Positions 1-6,850 of a stretch of DNA of 10,863 nt are shown here, in pieces. The notes under the pieces are model-generated. The model had not been told where the DNA came from. It did not search any database and saw only the letters and a program-made list of their open reading frames with translations. Numbering within the stretch: the first letter of the stretch is position 1; each line of letters starts with the position of its first letter. The translations under genes were made by a program, and so were the position numbers. This stretch comes from Deltaproteobacteria bacterium RIFOXYA12_FULL_61_11 (GTDB lineage: Bacteria > Bdellovibrionota_F > JAHFAK01 > YA12-FULL-61-11), in contig MGSU01000124.1 of assembly GCA_001799195.1 (NCBI GenBank), positions 7,299 through 18,161 on the forward strand, given 5' to 3'.

Positions 1-587
1 AGCCGATGCAGGCGATAGAACTGCCGATTGTCGAGTCCCAGGGTATCGTCGCGACGCCGTCGGTGTAGCGTGCTCAGCAGGGCGTCCTGCTCTTTTGCCC
101 AACCTATCGCCTGGGCGAGGTTTAGGGCCTCGATCGGCGTGAAACGACGGCCGAGTTCCGCGGCGAGAATCTCCAAGCGAGCGAGGAGGAAGTCGCGGCC
201 AAGCGGCCCGCGCTCGCGGGGCAGACCGAGGAACCAGGTAGGCAACTCGGGAAGCAGGGAGTCGTGCACCAAGGTAGCCAGGTTCTGGAGGGAATCGCAG
301 GTGTGCGGCACGAGGAACCCGTCGAGGAGTTTTCCCCGTCGGGAAAGCACCAAGTCGAGGACGCCTTTGACGATCGGACACACGGTCGGCTGGAGATGGA
401 TCCCGGCCTCGCTCCCTTCGACCGGGGGATCCCAGATTTCGACCGGGAGGACCCCGCAGGCCCAGAACAGTTCCCGCGGATAGATCGCCGGCGCGACCCC
501 GACCACTGCCCGGCCGCGTTCCCGTTGCCTGGCAAGATAAGCCGACCGGCTCTCTTCGGCTCCTTCCACCGCTCGCCTCTTTTGCAT
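1..587 (-). CDS. 2-hydroxyacyl-CoA dehydratase family protein (HgdB/BcrC-type), N-terminal part
   Basis: The gene runs off the left edge. The frame is open from ATG at 587 to position 1, giving 195 visible codons. The protein begins MQKRRAVEGAEESRSAYL and continues with VGVAPAIYPRELFWACGVLP, typical of the 2-hydroxyacyl-CoA dehydratase D-component family (2-hydroxyglutaryl-, phenyllactyl- and related dehydratases, benzoyl-CoA reductase subunits, double-cubane cluster proteins). Cysteines C44, C70 (QPTVCPIVKG) and C97 (VPHTCDSLQN) sit where this family ligates an Fe-S cluster. Members use low-potential electrons, usually from an ATP-driven activator, to reduce or dehydrate substrates; no activator or partner subunit lies in the window. 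A TAG stops the frame upstream of the ATG. An alternative start is GTG at 569, preceded by AAGAGG at good spacing, whereas the ATG has no ribosome-binding site and lies only about 8 nt from the predicted transcript start. Family is fairly sure; exact reaction is unknown. Confidence 0.8.
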   Translation of the reverse strand, partial: MQKRRAVEGAEESRSAYLARQRERGRAVVGVAPAIYPRELFWACGVLPVEIWDPPVEGSEAGIHLQPTVCPIVKGVLDLVLSRRGKLLDGFLVPHTCDSLQNLATLVHDSLLPELPTWFLGLPRERGPLGRDFLLARLEILAAELGRRFTPIEALNLAQAIGWAKEQDALLSTLHRRRRDDTLGLDNRQFYRLHR

Positions 588-601
588 CGTCGAGGGATCA
601 G

Positions 602-630
602 GCTATAGCCCGCTCCGAGCACAGATGCAA
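602..630 (-). promoter_or_regulatory. Candidate sigma-70 promoter of the HgdB-like gene
   Basis: On the minus strand, TTGCAT (630-625) is followed after exactly 17 nt by TATAGC (607-602). Transcription would begin near 595, leaving about 8 nt before the ATG at 587 or about 26 nt before the GTG at 569. The short leader is one reason to consider the GTG start. Call rests on sequence match only. Confidence 0.45.
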
Positions 631-669
631 GTCCCTGCGAAGGTTGCCGTCCCGACCCGGTCAGAGCGA

Positions 670-698
670 TTGACGCAAGCGCGGTCGAGGACTAGGAT
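670..698 (+). promoter_or_regulatory. Candidate sigma-70 promoter of the radical SAM pair
   Basis: TTGACG (670-675) and TAGGAT (693-698) are separated by 17 nt, the optimal sigma-70 spacing. Predicted transcription start is near 705, about 46 nt ahead of the ATG at 751. Its position inside the longer open frame that begins at 625 argues against an upstream start for the first radical SAM gene. Confidence 0.5.
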
Positions 699-750
699 CT
701 GTTTTGTCACGGAACACCCTGCACGAACTCCGAGGTCGACGAGACGGCAC

Positions 751-2238
751 ATGAAGATCCTGCTCCTCTGGCCCAAGGGCTTCGAAACCGTTCAGGTCCT
801 CCCCCTCGCCTTCGCATACCTTGCCTCCAATTGCACCGCCCGCGGCCATGAAACCGCAATCGTGGACTGTGCCCTCCATCGCGCGAATGCCTCCTCGCGG
901 TGGTTGCGACGCGCGCTCCTAGCCCATTCGCCGCGGATCATCGGGATCAGCTTTTGGAGTCAGACCCGCGACGAAGCTCGGGACCTGTTCCGTCTGTGCC
1001 GGCTACTCTTCCCGGACAGTCTCACCCTCGCTGGAGGGATCCATCCCACCCTCTTGCCCAACGACACCCTGGCCTGGCCCGAGGTCGACCTGGTCCTCCG
1101 GGGCGATGGGGAGAGAGCCCTGCCCGACCTCCTCGACCTGTTGGCTCATACTCCCCACGGTCTGCCTCCCGGTAAGAAGCTGGCCACGGTGCCCGGCTTG
1201 TGCTACCGTCGGCCTGACGGCACCACGATCCTCGCGAAGCCGAACCAGCTCGAGGACCTCGATCGACTCGCCTTCCCCGATTACCGCTCCATCGACCTCG
1301 ATGGCTATATCCGGCAAGGCTACGGATTGCACACCACCGTGCGCGACAACGCCCCGGTCTGGATCAGTCGCGGGTGTCCCTATCGCTGCGCCTTCTGTTC
1401 GACCCCGCACAAAGACGGCCGGAAGATCCGCCGGCACGGACTCTCCTATCTGCTGAGGCTCATCGGCACCCTCTACCGTGAACACGACATCCGGCTTATC
1501 AATATTATCGATGACAATTTCACCTATGACCTGGAGTTCGCCAAACAGTTCTGCCGCGCTGTCATCGAACTCGGACTTCCCGGTCTGCGCATGAGTACTC
1601 CCAACGGCATACGGCTCCAACATACCGATGCCGAGCTCTTCGCCCTGATGCGCAGAGCGGGGTGGACCTATGTCGTCGTCGCTCCGGAGAGCGGTTCCCC
1701 AAAAACCCTAGACCGCATGCGCAAGGACGTGAGCCCCGAGCTCTTCCGGTCCAGGACAGGGGAGATCAAGGCCGCCGGCTTGAAGGTCCACGCCTTCTTC
1801 ATCCTCGGGTACCCCGGAGAGACCCGGGAGGACATCGAGGCAACCCGCCGCCTGCTCCGAGACTGCCGCTTCGACTTTTTCTACATGAACAATTTCCAGC
1901 CGTTACCCGGCACCCCGGTCTTCGAGGAATTAGTGGCCTCCGGTGAAATCCGCACCTCGACCCGGCCCGGGAACTACGTCTCAGGTGAACGGGTATACGT
2001 ACCGCGGGACCTCTGCGATTTCGATTTCCCTGCCTTCGTCCTCGGAGAATACTTGCATCAGGCCCTCACGCATCCCGGCAGCCTGCCGAGCATGCTGACC
2101 GCGCTCTCGCCCCGTATCGTCAGTGTCAAAGTACTGCATAACCTCGTGTACTTATTAAGGATCGAAGCCCGGCGCTTCCTGACCAAGGCAGGGTTGCCCC
2201 ATCGCCCCGGGAATCGCTCCTTGGAACCGGGGGAGTGA
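751..2238 (+). CDS. B12-binding domain radical SAM protein (first of tandem pair)
   Basis: A 495-residue enzyme. An N-terminal cobalamin-binding-like Rossmann domain (about residues 1-140) opens MKILLLWPKG and carries the characteristic stretch LTLAGGIHPT followed by VDLVLRGDGE. The radical SAM core follows, with the [4Fe-4S] motif C209-P-Y-R-C213-A-F-C216 (CxxxCxxC), then the usual APESGS and FFILGYPGET motifs. No DxHxxG cobalamin motif is present, which is common in this class. Family members methylate unactivated carbons or rearrange substrates in cofactor, lipid, quinone, pigment and natural-product pathways; the substrate here cannot be told. The frame stays open back to 625, but the extension is Arg-rich, unlike the family and overlaps the likely promoter, so ATG 751 is preferred; upstream GAGACGG gives only a weak ribosome-binding site. 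It is likely co-transcribed with the next gene, which begins 10 nt after its stop. Confidence 0.88.
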   Translation: MKILLLWPKGFETVQVLPLAFAYLASNCTARGHETAIVDCALHRANASSRWLRRALLAHSPRIIGISFWSQTRDEARDLFRLCRLLFPDSLTLAGGIHPTLLPNDTLAWPEVDLVLRGDGERALPDLLDLLAHTPHGLPPGKKLATVPGLCYRRPDGTTILAKPNQLEDLDRLAFPDYRSIDLDGYIRQGYGLHTTVRDNAPVWISRGCPYRCAFCSTPHKDGRKIRRHGLSYLLRLIGTLYREHDIRLINIIDDNFTYDLEFAKQFCRAVIELGLPGLRMSTPNGIRLQHTDAELFALMRRAGWTYVVVAPESGSPKTLDRMRKDVSPELFRSRTGEIKAAGLKVHAFFILGYPGETREDIEATRRLLRDCRFDFFYMNNFQPLPGTPVFEELVASGEIRTSTRPGNYVSGERVYVPRDLCDFDFPAFVLGEYLHQALTHPGSLPSMLTALSPRIVSVKVLHNLVYLLRIEARRFLTKAGLPHRPGNRSLEPGE

Positions 2239-2248
2239 TCGAAAGCCC

Positions 2249-3658
2249 ATGCGCGTCGTCTTCTACCAGCACGACCCCTTCGTCCGCTTGGGAGTTATCA
2301 GTCTCACCAACCTCTTGCGCCGTCACGGGCATGCCAGCGAGGTGGTGGTCGAAAGCGCCCATCGCGAGCCCCTGGCCGTCGTGGCCGCCGCAGCACCCGA
2401 CTGCATTGCCTTCTCGGTGACGAGCGCTCACGCTGCCTGGACCGCGAACGCAGCCCGTCGACTGAGGAAACTGGTGCCCGGTGCCTTGCAGCTCGCCGGG
2501 GGGCCGCACTGCACCTTCAGTCCCGATTTCCTGGACCAGGGTGGTTTCGATTACCTCATCCGCGGCGAAGGCGAAGAGGCCTTGCTCGAACTGCTCGACG
2601 CCCATGAGCGAGGTCGCACCGTCGAGGGCCTTCATAATCTGGTGCGAAGAGGTCCCGGCGGCACGATCCTGTGCGAACCCTTGCGTCCCCTCCTGGAACG
2701 TGCGGCGTTGGACGCGCTCCCGGACGGAGAGCTCCACGCCTATGGCCGCTATCCCGCCATCCTCGAGTATTACCGGCACATGTTCCCCGTGGCAGCCAGC
2801 CGCGGTTGTCCCATGGCCTGCTCCTATTGTTTCAACGAGCGCTACCGCGAACTCTATCGGGGCAAGGGCCGCGCCGTCCGCTGGCGCAGCCCAGAGCGCT
2901 CCGTGGCCGAACTCACCGCGTTGCACCGCCGCTATGCCGTCACCCACTTCGTCTTCGAGGACGATGCCTTCCTCCTCGATCCGGCGTGGTTCCGCGCCTT
3001 CGCCCCTCTGTACCACCGAGAGGTCGGCCTTCCCTTCACCTGCCAGGCCATTGCCCGTTCCATCGACCACGAGAGGATCTCCCTCGCCGCCCGCGCGGGT
3101 TGCCGCTCGATGCGCATCGGGCTGGAAACCGGGGACGAGAAGCGCCGGACGAGCTTGCTCGGGAAAATCGTCAGCGACAACGACCTGCGTCGGGCGACCA
3201 CCCTGATCCGCGCCCATGGCATCAACCTGCAGACCTTCAACATGGTCGGTCTGCCCGAGGAGACCCCGGACCAAGCCCTCTGTACCTATGCGCTCAACCG
3301 CGAACTGGGGACCGACTTTGCCTGGTGCTCGGTGCTCACGCCCTATCCCGGGACCAAGATCGAGCGCACGCTCGGTGCGGGGTCCGCTTCGGAGCCGAGC
3401 GCCTATTTCCGCCCGGGGGAGGCTTGCGCAACCCCAGAAGCAGTGCTCAACCTCCAATCCCTGATGACGCTCGGAATCCTGCTCGGATTGCCGACTACCG
3501 TGATGCGGCATGTGATCCGGCTGCCCAGGTCCGCGCTGCACCCGCTGCTCTTCGAGTTGGCCTTCGCCTATGCCGTCAAGACGCTCAACCAGGTCCCACT
3601 CCTCCCCTTCCTCCGCCTGTCCCTACTCGCCTCGCACTACCTGCGCGAGCGTACCTGA
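2249..3658 (+). CDS. B12-binding domain radical SAM protein (second of tandem pair)
   Basis: A 469-residue protein built like its neighbour. The N-terminal cobalamin-binding-like domain (about 1-120) includes LAGGPHCTF and FDYLIRGEGEEAL. The radical SAM core has C187-P-M-A-C191-S-Y-C194, followed by FVFEDDAF, the MRIGLETGDE segment and TFNMVGLPEET. The C-terminal 65 residues are hydrophobic or amphipathic (LMTLGILLGLP, then LHPLLFELAFAY), suggesting membrane association or a lipid-like substrate. ATG 2249 is 10 nt after the preceding stop. A GGGGGAG tract overlapping that stop, or GAAAG closer in, could serve as ribosome-binding site. The two proteins share architecture but are clearly diverged, so they probably perform successive steps or act on different positions of one substrate rather than being a recent duplication. 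That role is inferred; the family assignment is strong. Confidence 0.88.
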   Translation: MRVVFYQHDPFVRLGVISLTNLLRRHGHASEVVVESAHREPLAVVAAAAPDCIAFSVTSAHAAWTANAARRLRKLVPGALQLAGGPHCTFSPDFLDQGGFDYLIRGEGEEALLELLDAHERGRTVEGLHNLVRRGPGGTILCEPLRPLLERAALDALPDGELHAYGRYPAILEYYRHMFPVAASRGCPMACSYCFNERYRELYRGKGRAVRWRSPERSVAELTALHRRYAVTHFVFEDDAFLLDPAWFRAFAPLYHREVGLPFTCQAIARSIDHERISLAARAGCRSMRIGLETGDEKRRTSLLGKIVSDNDLRRATTLIRAHGINLQTFNMVGLPEETPDQALCTYALNRELGTDFAWCSVLTPYPGTKIERTLGAGSASEPSAYFRPGEACATPEAVLNLQSLMTLGILLGLPTTVMRHVIRLPRSALHPLLFELAFAYAVKTLNQVPLLPFLRLSLLASHYLRERT

Positions 3659-3668
3659 GTCCTCGCGG

Positions 3669-3688
3669 GAATTTCCGGAAGTTCGAAC
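3669..3688. repeat. Overlapping palindromes just after the radical SAM operon
   Basis: GAATTTCCGGAAGTTC (3669-3684) is self-complementary except for one G-T pair, and GTTCGAAC (3681-3688) is a perfect palindrome overlapping its end. They start 11 nt after the stop of the second radical SAM gene. No T-tract follows, so this is not a canonical intrinsic terminator; it may be a protein-binding site or simply chance. Confidence 0.35.
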
Positions 3689-3692
3689 GACC

Positions 3693-3838
3693 GTAACGCT
3701 TCAGTCTTTGGTGGATTGCAGGTTGATTGTCACCACGTTGGGGTGGCACCGACGGGGGTCCCACACCACGCGCAAGGATGAGCATGGTGGGGGTGAGAGG
3801 TGACAGGACCCCGCACATCGTTAAGACTGAAGAGTTAC
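3693..3838. mobile_element. Candidate miniature inverted-repeat element (146 bp)
   Basis: The ends are GTAACGCTTCAGTCTT (3693-3708) and its inverted counterpart AAGACTGAAGAGTTAC (3823-3838), matching at 15 of 16 positions. The immediate flanks GAACGACC (3685-3692) and AAACCACC (3839-3846) agree at 6 of 8 positions, as would a decayed 8-bp target duplication. IS66-family elements have ends beginning GTAA and make 8-bp duplications, so a non-autonomous derivative is conceivable, but no transposase remnant is present. Inside are further complementary pairs: TGTCACC (3728-3734) with GGTGACA (3799-3805), and GGGGTCC (3755-3761) with GGACCCC (3806-3812). A structured RNA leader for the next gene is the main alternative. 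Identity is unproven; the inverted repeat itself is plain. Confidence 0.4.
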
Positions 3839-3857
3839 AAACCACCGCCGGTACCCC

Positions 3858-3886
3858 TTGCCCTTCCGGCCTTTGCATGGTATGGC
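3858..3886 (+). promoter_or_regulatory. Weak candidate promoter of the exported protein gene
   Basis: TTGCCC (3858-3863) and TATGGC (3881-3886) lie 17 nt apart, with TGG directly ahead of the second box as in extended -10 promoters. The -10 box matches the consensus poorly, so this is tentative. It would give a leader of about 44 nt. Confidence 0.25.
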
Positions 3887-3936
3887 AGCAGAACTCGTGG
3901 AGTTGCCGTTCCCGTCCTGAACACGTGAGGAAGAAC

Positions 3937-4608
3937 ATGAACTCCCGGTACGCTCTCCTCCTGGTGCAACTCCCGCTGCTCGGCTTGCTCGCCGCCGGAG
4001 CAGGTCCCTCCTGCCTCGGAGCAGGAACCGACCTCGGCGAGGTCGCCATCGTCTCCTTACCTTATGCGCTCGGCGAGCCCTTCGACCAACGCCTCCAGAA
4101 CTACTACGTCGAGGGCATGGGCGCGAAACCAACCTGGTTCCACGAGCACGTCCAACCGCTCTACGACGACCCTTTGCTCTACCTGCTGGACGACTTCCCC
4201 AATACCGCGACCAGGACCATCGCGAACGGTTGTGCCGAACTCTCCGACGATCCCTTCGAGCAGGTAGCCTGCGCCAGCGGCTCGGTGCACCGCTGGTTGA
4301 TGGACCACCACGAATACCGGAGCGGCGGCCACAGCGCCGAGGGCAACCTGCGCAGCTTCTGCCGCGACCACGCCCGGGCTCTCGACGAGGTGGTCAAACA
4401 TATCCCGGGTTTAGGCCGTGGCGCCATCGGCAACCTCTTCCTCACCACCCACGTCCTCAACACCCTCACCGTGCGCGACGCCGACGGTCTCGCGTATCGC
4501 TATGCCTTCGACGCCGGACACGACAAGACCACCTTGCGGTACTACCCGCTCAACGAAGCGGCGATCCAAGCAGGAAAAACCATCTTCACCGTGCTCGGCA
4601 TAGACTGA
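3937..4608 (+). CDS. Exported protein of unknown family, possible transglutaminase-like Cys-His-Asp hydrolase
   Basis: I do not recognise a named family. The 223-residue product starts MNSRYALLLVQLPLLGLLAA, a clear signal peptide with probable cleavage around residues 22-29 (AGA or LGA). C26 lies near the cleavage site, but GPSC is not a standard lipobox. The mature part has many His and Tyr residues (WFHEHV, WLMDHHEYRSGGH) and cysteines C99, C112 and C142. Around C142 the sequence EGNLRSFCRDHARALDEV looks like the helix carrying the nucleophile of transglutaminase-like proteins. H172 (LTTHVLNTL) and D192 (YRYAFDAGHD) follow in the order and approximate spacing of that Cys-His-Asp triad. This is inference from pattern only. 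ATG 3937 is fixed by TGAGGAAG (3926-3933) just upstream; the longer frame from 3727 would include the inverted-repeat element and is rejected. The gene stands alone between a putative element and a T-tract hairpin. Confidence 0.7.
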   Translation: MNSRYALLLVQLPLLGLLAAGAGPSCLGAGTDLGEVAIVSLPYALGEPFDQRLQNYYVEGMGAKPTWFHEHVQPLYDDPLLYLLDDFPNTATRTIANGCAELSDDPFEQVACASGSVHRWLMDHHEYRSGGHSAEGNLRSFCRDHARALDEVVKHIPGLGRGAIGNLFLTTHVLNTLTVRDADGLAYRYAFDAGHDKTTLRYYPLNEAAIQAGKTIFTVLGID

Positions 4609-4632
4609 ACGAGAGGAAGGCCCTGCCACTGT

Positions 4633-4664
4633 CCTGAGGCCTACCCATGGGTTACAGGTTTTTT
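4633..4664 (+). terminator. Possible intrinsic terminator after the exported protein gene
   Basis: CCTG (4633-4636) pairs with CAGG (4655-4658) around an inner ACCCATGGGT palindrome (4643-4652), followed at once by six T (4659-4664). It sits 25 nt beyond the stop at 4608. The stem is short and interrupted by an asymmetric internal loop, so termination may be partial. A second hairpin, CCGGTG/CACCGG with CCGC/GCGG inside (4674-4700), follows but has no T-tract. Confidence 0.4.
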
Positions 4665-4730
4665 CCGTTCCTCCCGGTGCCGCCGCTCGCGGTTCACCGG
4701 CCTGACCCCGGAATCGAGCACCGAAAGGCA

Positions 4731-4760
4731 TTGCCAAGCGCGCACCCCCTTCATTATAGA
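4731..4760 (+). promoter_or_regulatory. Candidate sigma-70 promoter of the GH57 gene
   Basis: TTGCCA (4731-4736) and TATAGA (4755-4760) are separated by 18 nt, giving a start near 4767 and a leader of about 29 nt before ATG 4796. It lies downstream of the possible terminator, suggesting that the GH57 gene is transcribed on its own. Confidence 0.45.
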
Positions 4761-4795
4761 GAGAAGAGACGGCCATCCACCCGTAGGTGACTCCC

Positions 4796-6850
4796 ATGCA
4801 TTTCATCTTCGCGGTCCACAACCATCAACCCGTGGGCAATTTCGCCGAGGTCCTCGAAAAGGCATACCAAACCAGTTACTTGCCCTTCCTCAAGGTCCTC
4901 GAACGCTATCCGGGCATCACCTTCTCCATGCACACCAGCGGTCCGCTCCTCGACTGGTTGGAGCTGGAGCACCCGGAGTACCTGGACAGCGTCGCCGCCC
5001 TGGTCGAACTCGGCAGGGTCGAGATCCTGGCAGCGGGGTACTACGAACCGATCCTGGCCTCGATCCCGGAAGAAGACCGCATCGAGCAGATCACCCTGAT
5101 GGCCGACTACGCCGAGCATCGCTTCGGGCATCGTCCGCGGGGGCTCTGGCTCACCGAGCGGATTTGGGAACCCTCCCTGGCCAAGACCCTCTGCAAAGCC
5201 GGTATTCGCTATGTCGCGGTCGATGATTACCACTTCTCGACCTCAGGCCGGAGCGGAGCCGAACTCGATGGGTATTTCCTGACCGAGGACGAAGGCCACA
5301 CCCTGGCCGTGTTCCCCATCTCGCAACAACTCCGGTACGCCATCCCCTTCGAGCCTCCCGGCACCTCCCTTGCCATCTTCCGCAAGCACGACCGTGAGGG
5401 CGCGGTCATGGTCATGGCCGATGACGGCGAGAAGTTCGGGGTCTGGCCGCGCACTGCCGAGAAGGTCTTCGGCCGGGGACGTTGGTTGGAACGGTTCTGC
5501 ACCCAACTCGAGAAACACCGGGACTGGCTGCAGACCACGACCTTCTCCGCCTTCCTCGACCGGCATGCGCCGCTCGGCCGGGTCTACCTGCCTACCTCCT
5601 CCTATTTCGAAATGAGCGAGTGGACTCTCCCGACGGCGCTGGGCCGTCGCTATGAGCACCATCTCGAGGACCTCCGCAAGCGCCGCCAACTCGAGCGCTG
5701 GCGGCCCTTCCTGCGCGGCGGTTTCTGGCGGGACTTCCTGACCAAGTACGAGGAGGCCAACTGGATGCACAAGCGTGCCTTGGCCGTATCGGAGGAGCTG
5801 CGTTCCCTGCCGCGGGAAGCCCCTGCCCGACGTGCCCTGTTCAAGGCTCAGTGCAACTGTGCTTACTGGCACGGCATCTTCGGTGGTCTGTACCTCCCCC
5901 ACCTGCGCCATGCCATCTATGCCGAACTGCTCGAGGCCGAGGCCCTGCAGCCCCGTTCCTTGCAACACCACGTCTTCGACCTCGACCGGGATGGACAGGA
6001 CGAGGCAGTCTTGCGTTCCAAAGGGTTGAGCCTCTACCTGACCAAACACGGGGGCGCCATCCGGGAACTGGATCTTCTCGAGAAACGCTTCAACCTCACC
6101 AATACCCTGGCTCGGCGCGTAGAGACCTACCATGCCAAGTTGGCCAAGGCCGTGCTCGACCCGGGTGAGGTCCACTCGGCCTCGATCCACGATCTGATCC
6201 TGGCCAAGGAACCCGGCTTAGACCGGCACGTCTTCCAGGACCAGCAGCAGCGCTGGATGTTGCAAGACCATTTCTTCGACCGAACGGCCACCTGTGCCGC
6301 CTTCCACCGCAACGAACACCGCGAACGGGGGGATTTCCTGAAGGGGCTCTACGAGCTGTCGGTGAGCGATACCGGAGCAGTGCTGACTCGTCAGGGCTCG
6401 GTCGACGGCCAACCCGTGAAGGTGATCAAACGGATCACCCTCGGGGCTGTCGGTCTGAACGTAGTCATCGAGGTACGCAACCTCTCGGACCAGCGTTTGG
6501 AAGCCACCTATGCCAATGAGTGGAACTTCTCCCTGCTCGGCGGCAATTCCCCGGACCGCTATTTTCTCCTCGACGGCGAACCGCCAGAGGCTTCGAACCT
6601 AGCCTCCACGGGCACGGACACGGTGCGCAGCCTGACCATGGTCCTCGAATGGGAGGGTCTATCCCTCGAGTTGGCCTTCCCCGCCCCGACCGAGGTCTGG
6701 CGCCACCCAATCGAGACCGTCTCCATGTCCGAGGCCGGGTTCGAACGGGTCTACCAGTGCTCGGGCATCCTCCCGGTATGGCCGCTCGAACTCGCCCCCG
6801 GCGAGCTCGCGGTCCTCGGTTTCACCTTGACCACCACCTGCCAGAACTAG
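4796..6850 (+). CDS. Glycoside hydrolase family 57, 4-alpha-glucanotransferase/alpha-amylase type
   Basis: A 684-residue cytoplasmic enzyme (no signal peptide) acting on alpha-1,4-glucans, most likely transferring or hydrolysing maltodextrin and glycogen chains. All five GH57 conserved regions are visible: HNHQP (residues 8-12), GRVEILAAGYYEP (73-85), WLTERIWEP with likely nucleophile E121, ADDGEKFG with likely acid/base D210 (208-215), and EEANWMHKR (319-327). The segment YWHGIFGGLYLPHLRHA (358-374) is also typical of the Thermococcus litoralis-type glucanotransferase branch, whose length (about 660) and catalytic positions (Glu123, Asp214) are very close. Residues from about 380 onward form the beta-rich C-terminal domains of that branch (DUF1925/DUF1926). 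ATG 4796 is chosen because TAGGTGA (4784-4790) precedes it; an in-frame GTG at 4787 would add three residues and has no such site. Its TAG stop overlaps the stop of the converging gene. Amylase versus transferase activity cannot be decided by reading. Confidence 0.93.
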   Translation: MHFIFAVHNHQPVGNFAEVLEKAYQTSYLPFLKVLERYPGITFSMHTSGPLLDWLELEHPEYLDSVAALVELGRVEILAAGYYEPILASIPEEDRIEQITLMADYAEHRFGHRPRGLWLTERIWEPSLAKTLCKAGIRYVAVDDYHFSTSGRSGAELDGYFLTEDEGHTLAVFPISQQLRYAIPFEPPGTSLAIFRKHDREGAVMVMADDGEKFGVWPRTAEKVFGRGRWLERFCTQLEKHRDWLQTTTFSAFLDRHAPLGRVYLPTSSYFEMSEWTLPTALGRRYEHHLEDLRKRRQLERWRPFLRGGFWRDFLTKYEEANWMHKRALAVSEELRSLPREAPARRALFKAQCNCAYWHGIFGGLYLPHLRHAIYAELLEAEALQPRSLQHHVFDLDRDGQDEAVLRSKGLSLYLTKHGGAIRELDLLEKRFNLTNTLARRVETYHAKLAKAVLDPGEVHSASIHDLILAKEPGLDRHVFQDQQQRWMLQDHFFDRTATCAAFHRNEHRERGDFLKGLYELSVSDTGAVLTRQGSVDGQPVKVIKRITLGAVGLNVVIEVRNLSDQRLEATYANEWNFSLLGGNSPDRYFLLDGEPPEASNLASTGTDTVRSLTMVLEWEGLSLELAFPAPTEVWRHPIETVSMSEAGFERVYQCSGILPVWPLELAPGELAVLGFTLTTTCQN

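Noticed and set aside
122-622. 166-codon minus-strand frame at the left end starting with ATG
   Set aside because: Ser/Arg-rich out-of-frame shadow. The neighbouring frame on the same strand, open to the window edge, encodes the HgdB-like protein.
625-750. Upstream extension of the first radical SAM gene
   Set aside because: Arg-rich 42 residues before the conserved MKILLLWP start, overlapping a TTGACG-N17-TAGGAT promoter.
2126-3541. 471-codon antisense open frame opposite the second radical SAM gene
   Set aside because: Low-complexity, Gly/Glu/His-rich product with no family resemblance; explained by GC-rich third positions. The opposite strand encodes an unmistakable radical SAM enzyme.
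3727-3936. Upstream extension of the exported protein
   Set aside because: Would remove the signal peptide from the N-terminus and translate through the inverted-repeat element; a good ribosome-binding site precedes ATG 3937.
3777-3936. Possible precursor peptide gene near the radical SAM pair
   Set aside because: No short frame with a ribosome-binding site and a leader/core-like peptide was found in the intergenic regions 588-750 or 3659-3936, so a RiPP pathway is not supported here.
5243-6190. 315-codon antisense open frame within the GH57 gene
   Set aside because: Composition shadow; the plus strand has all GH57 motifs across the same interval.
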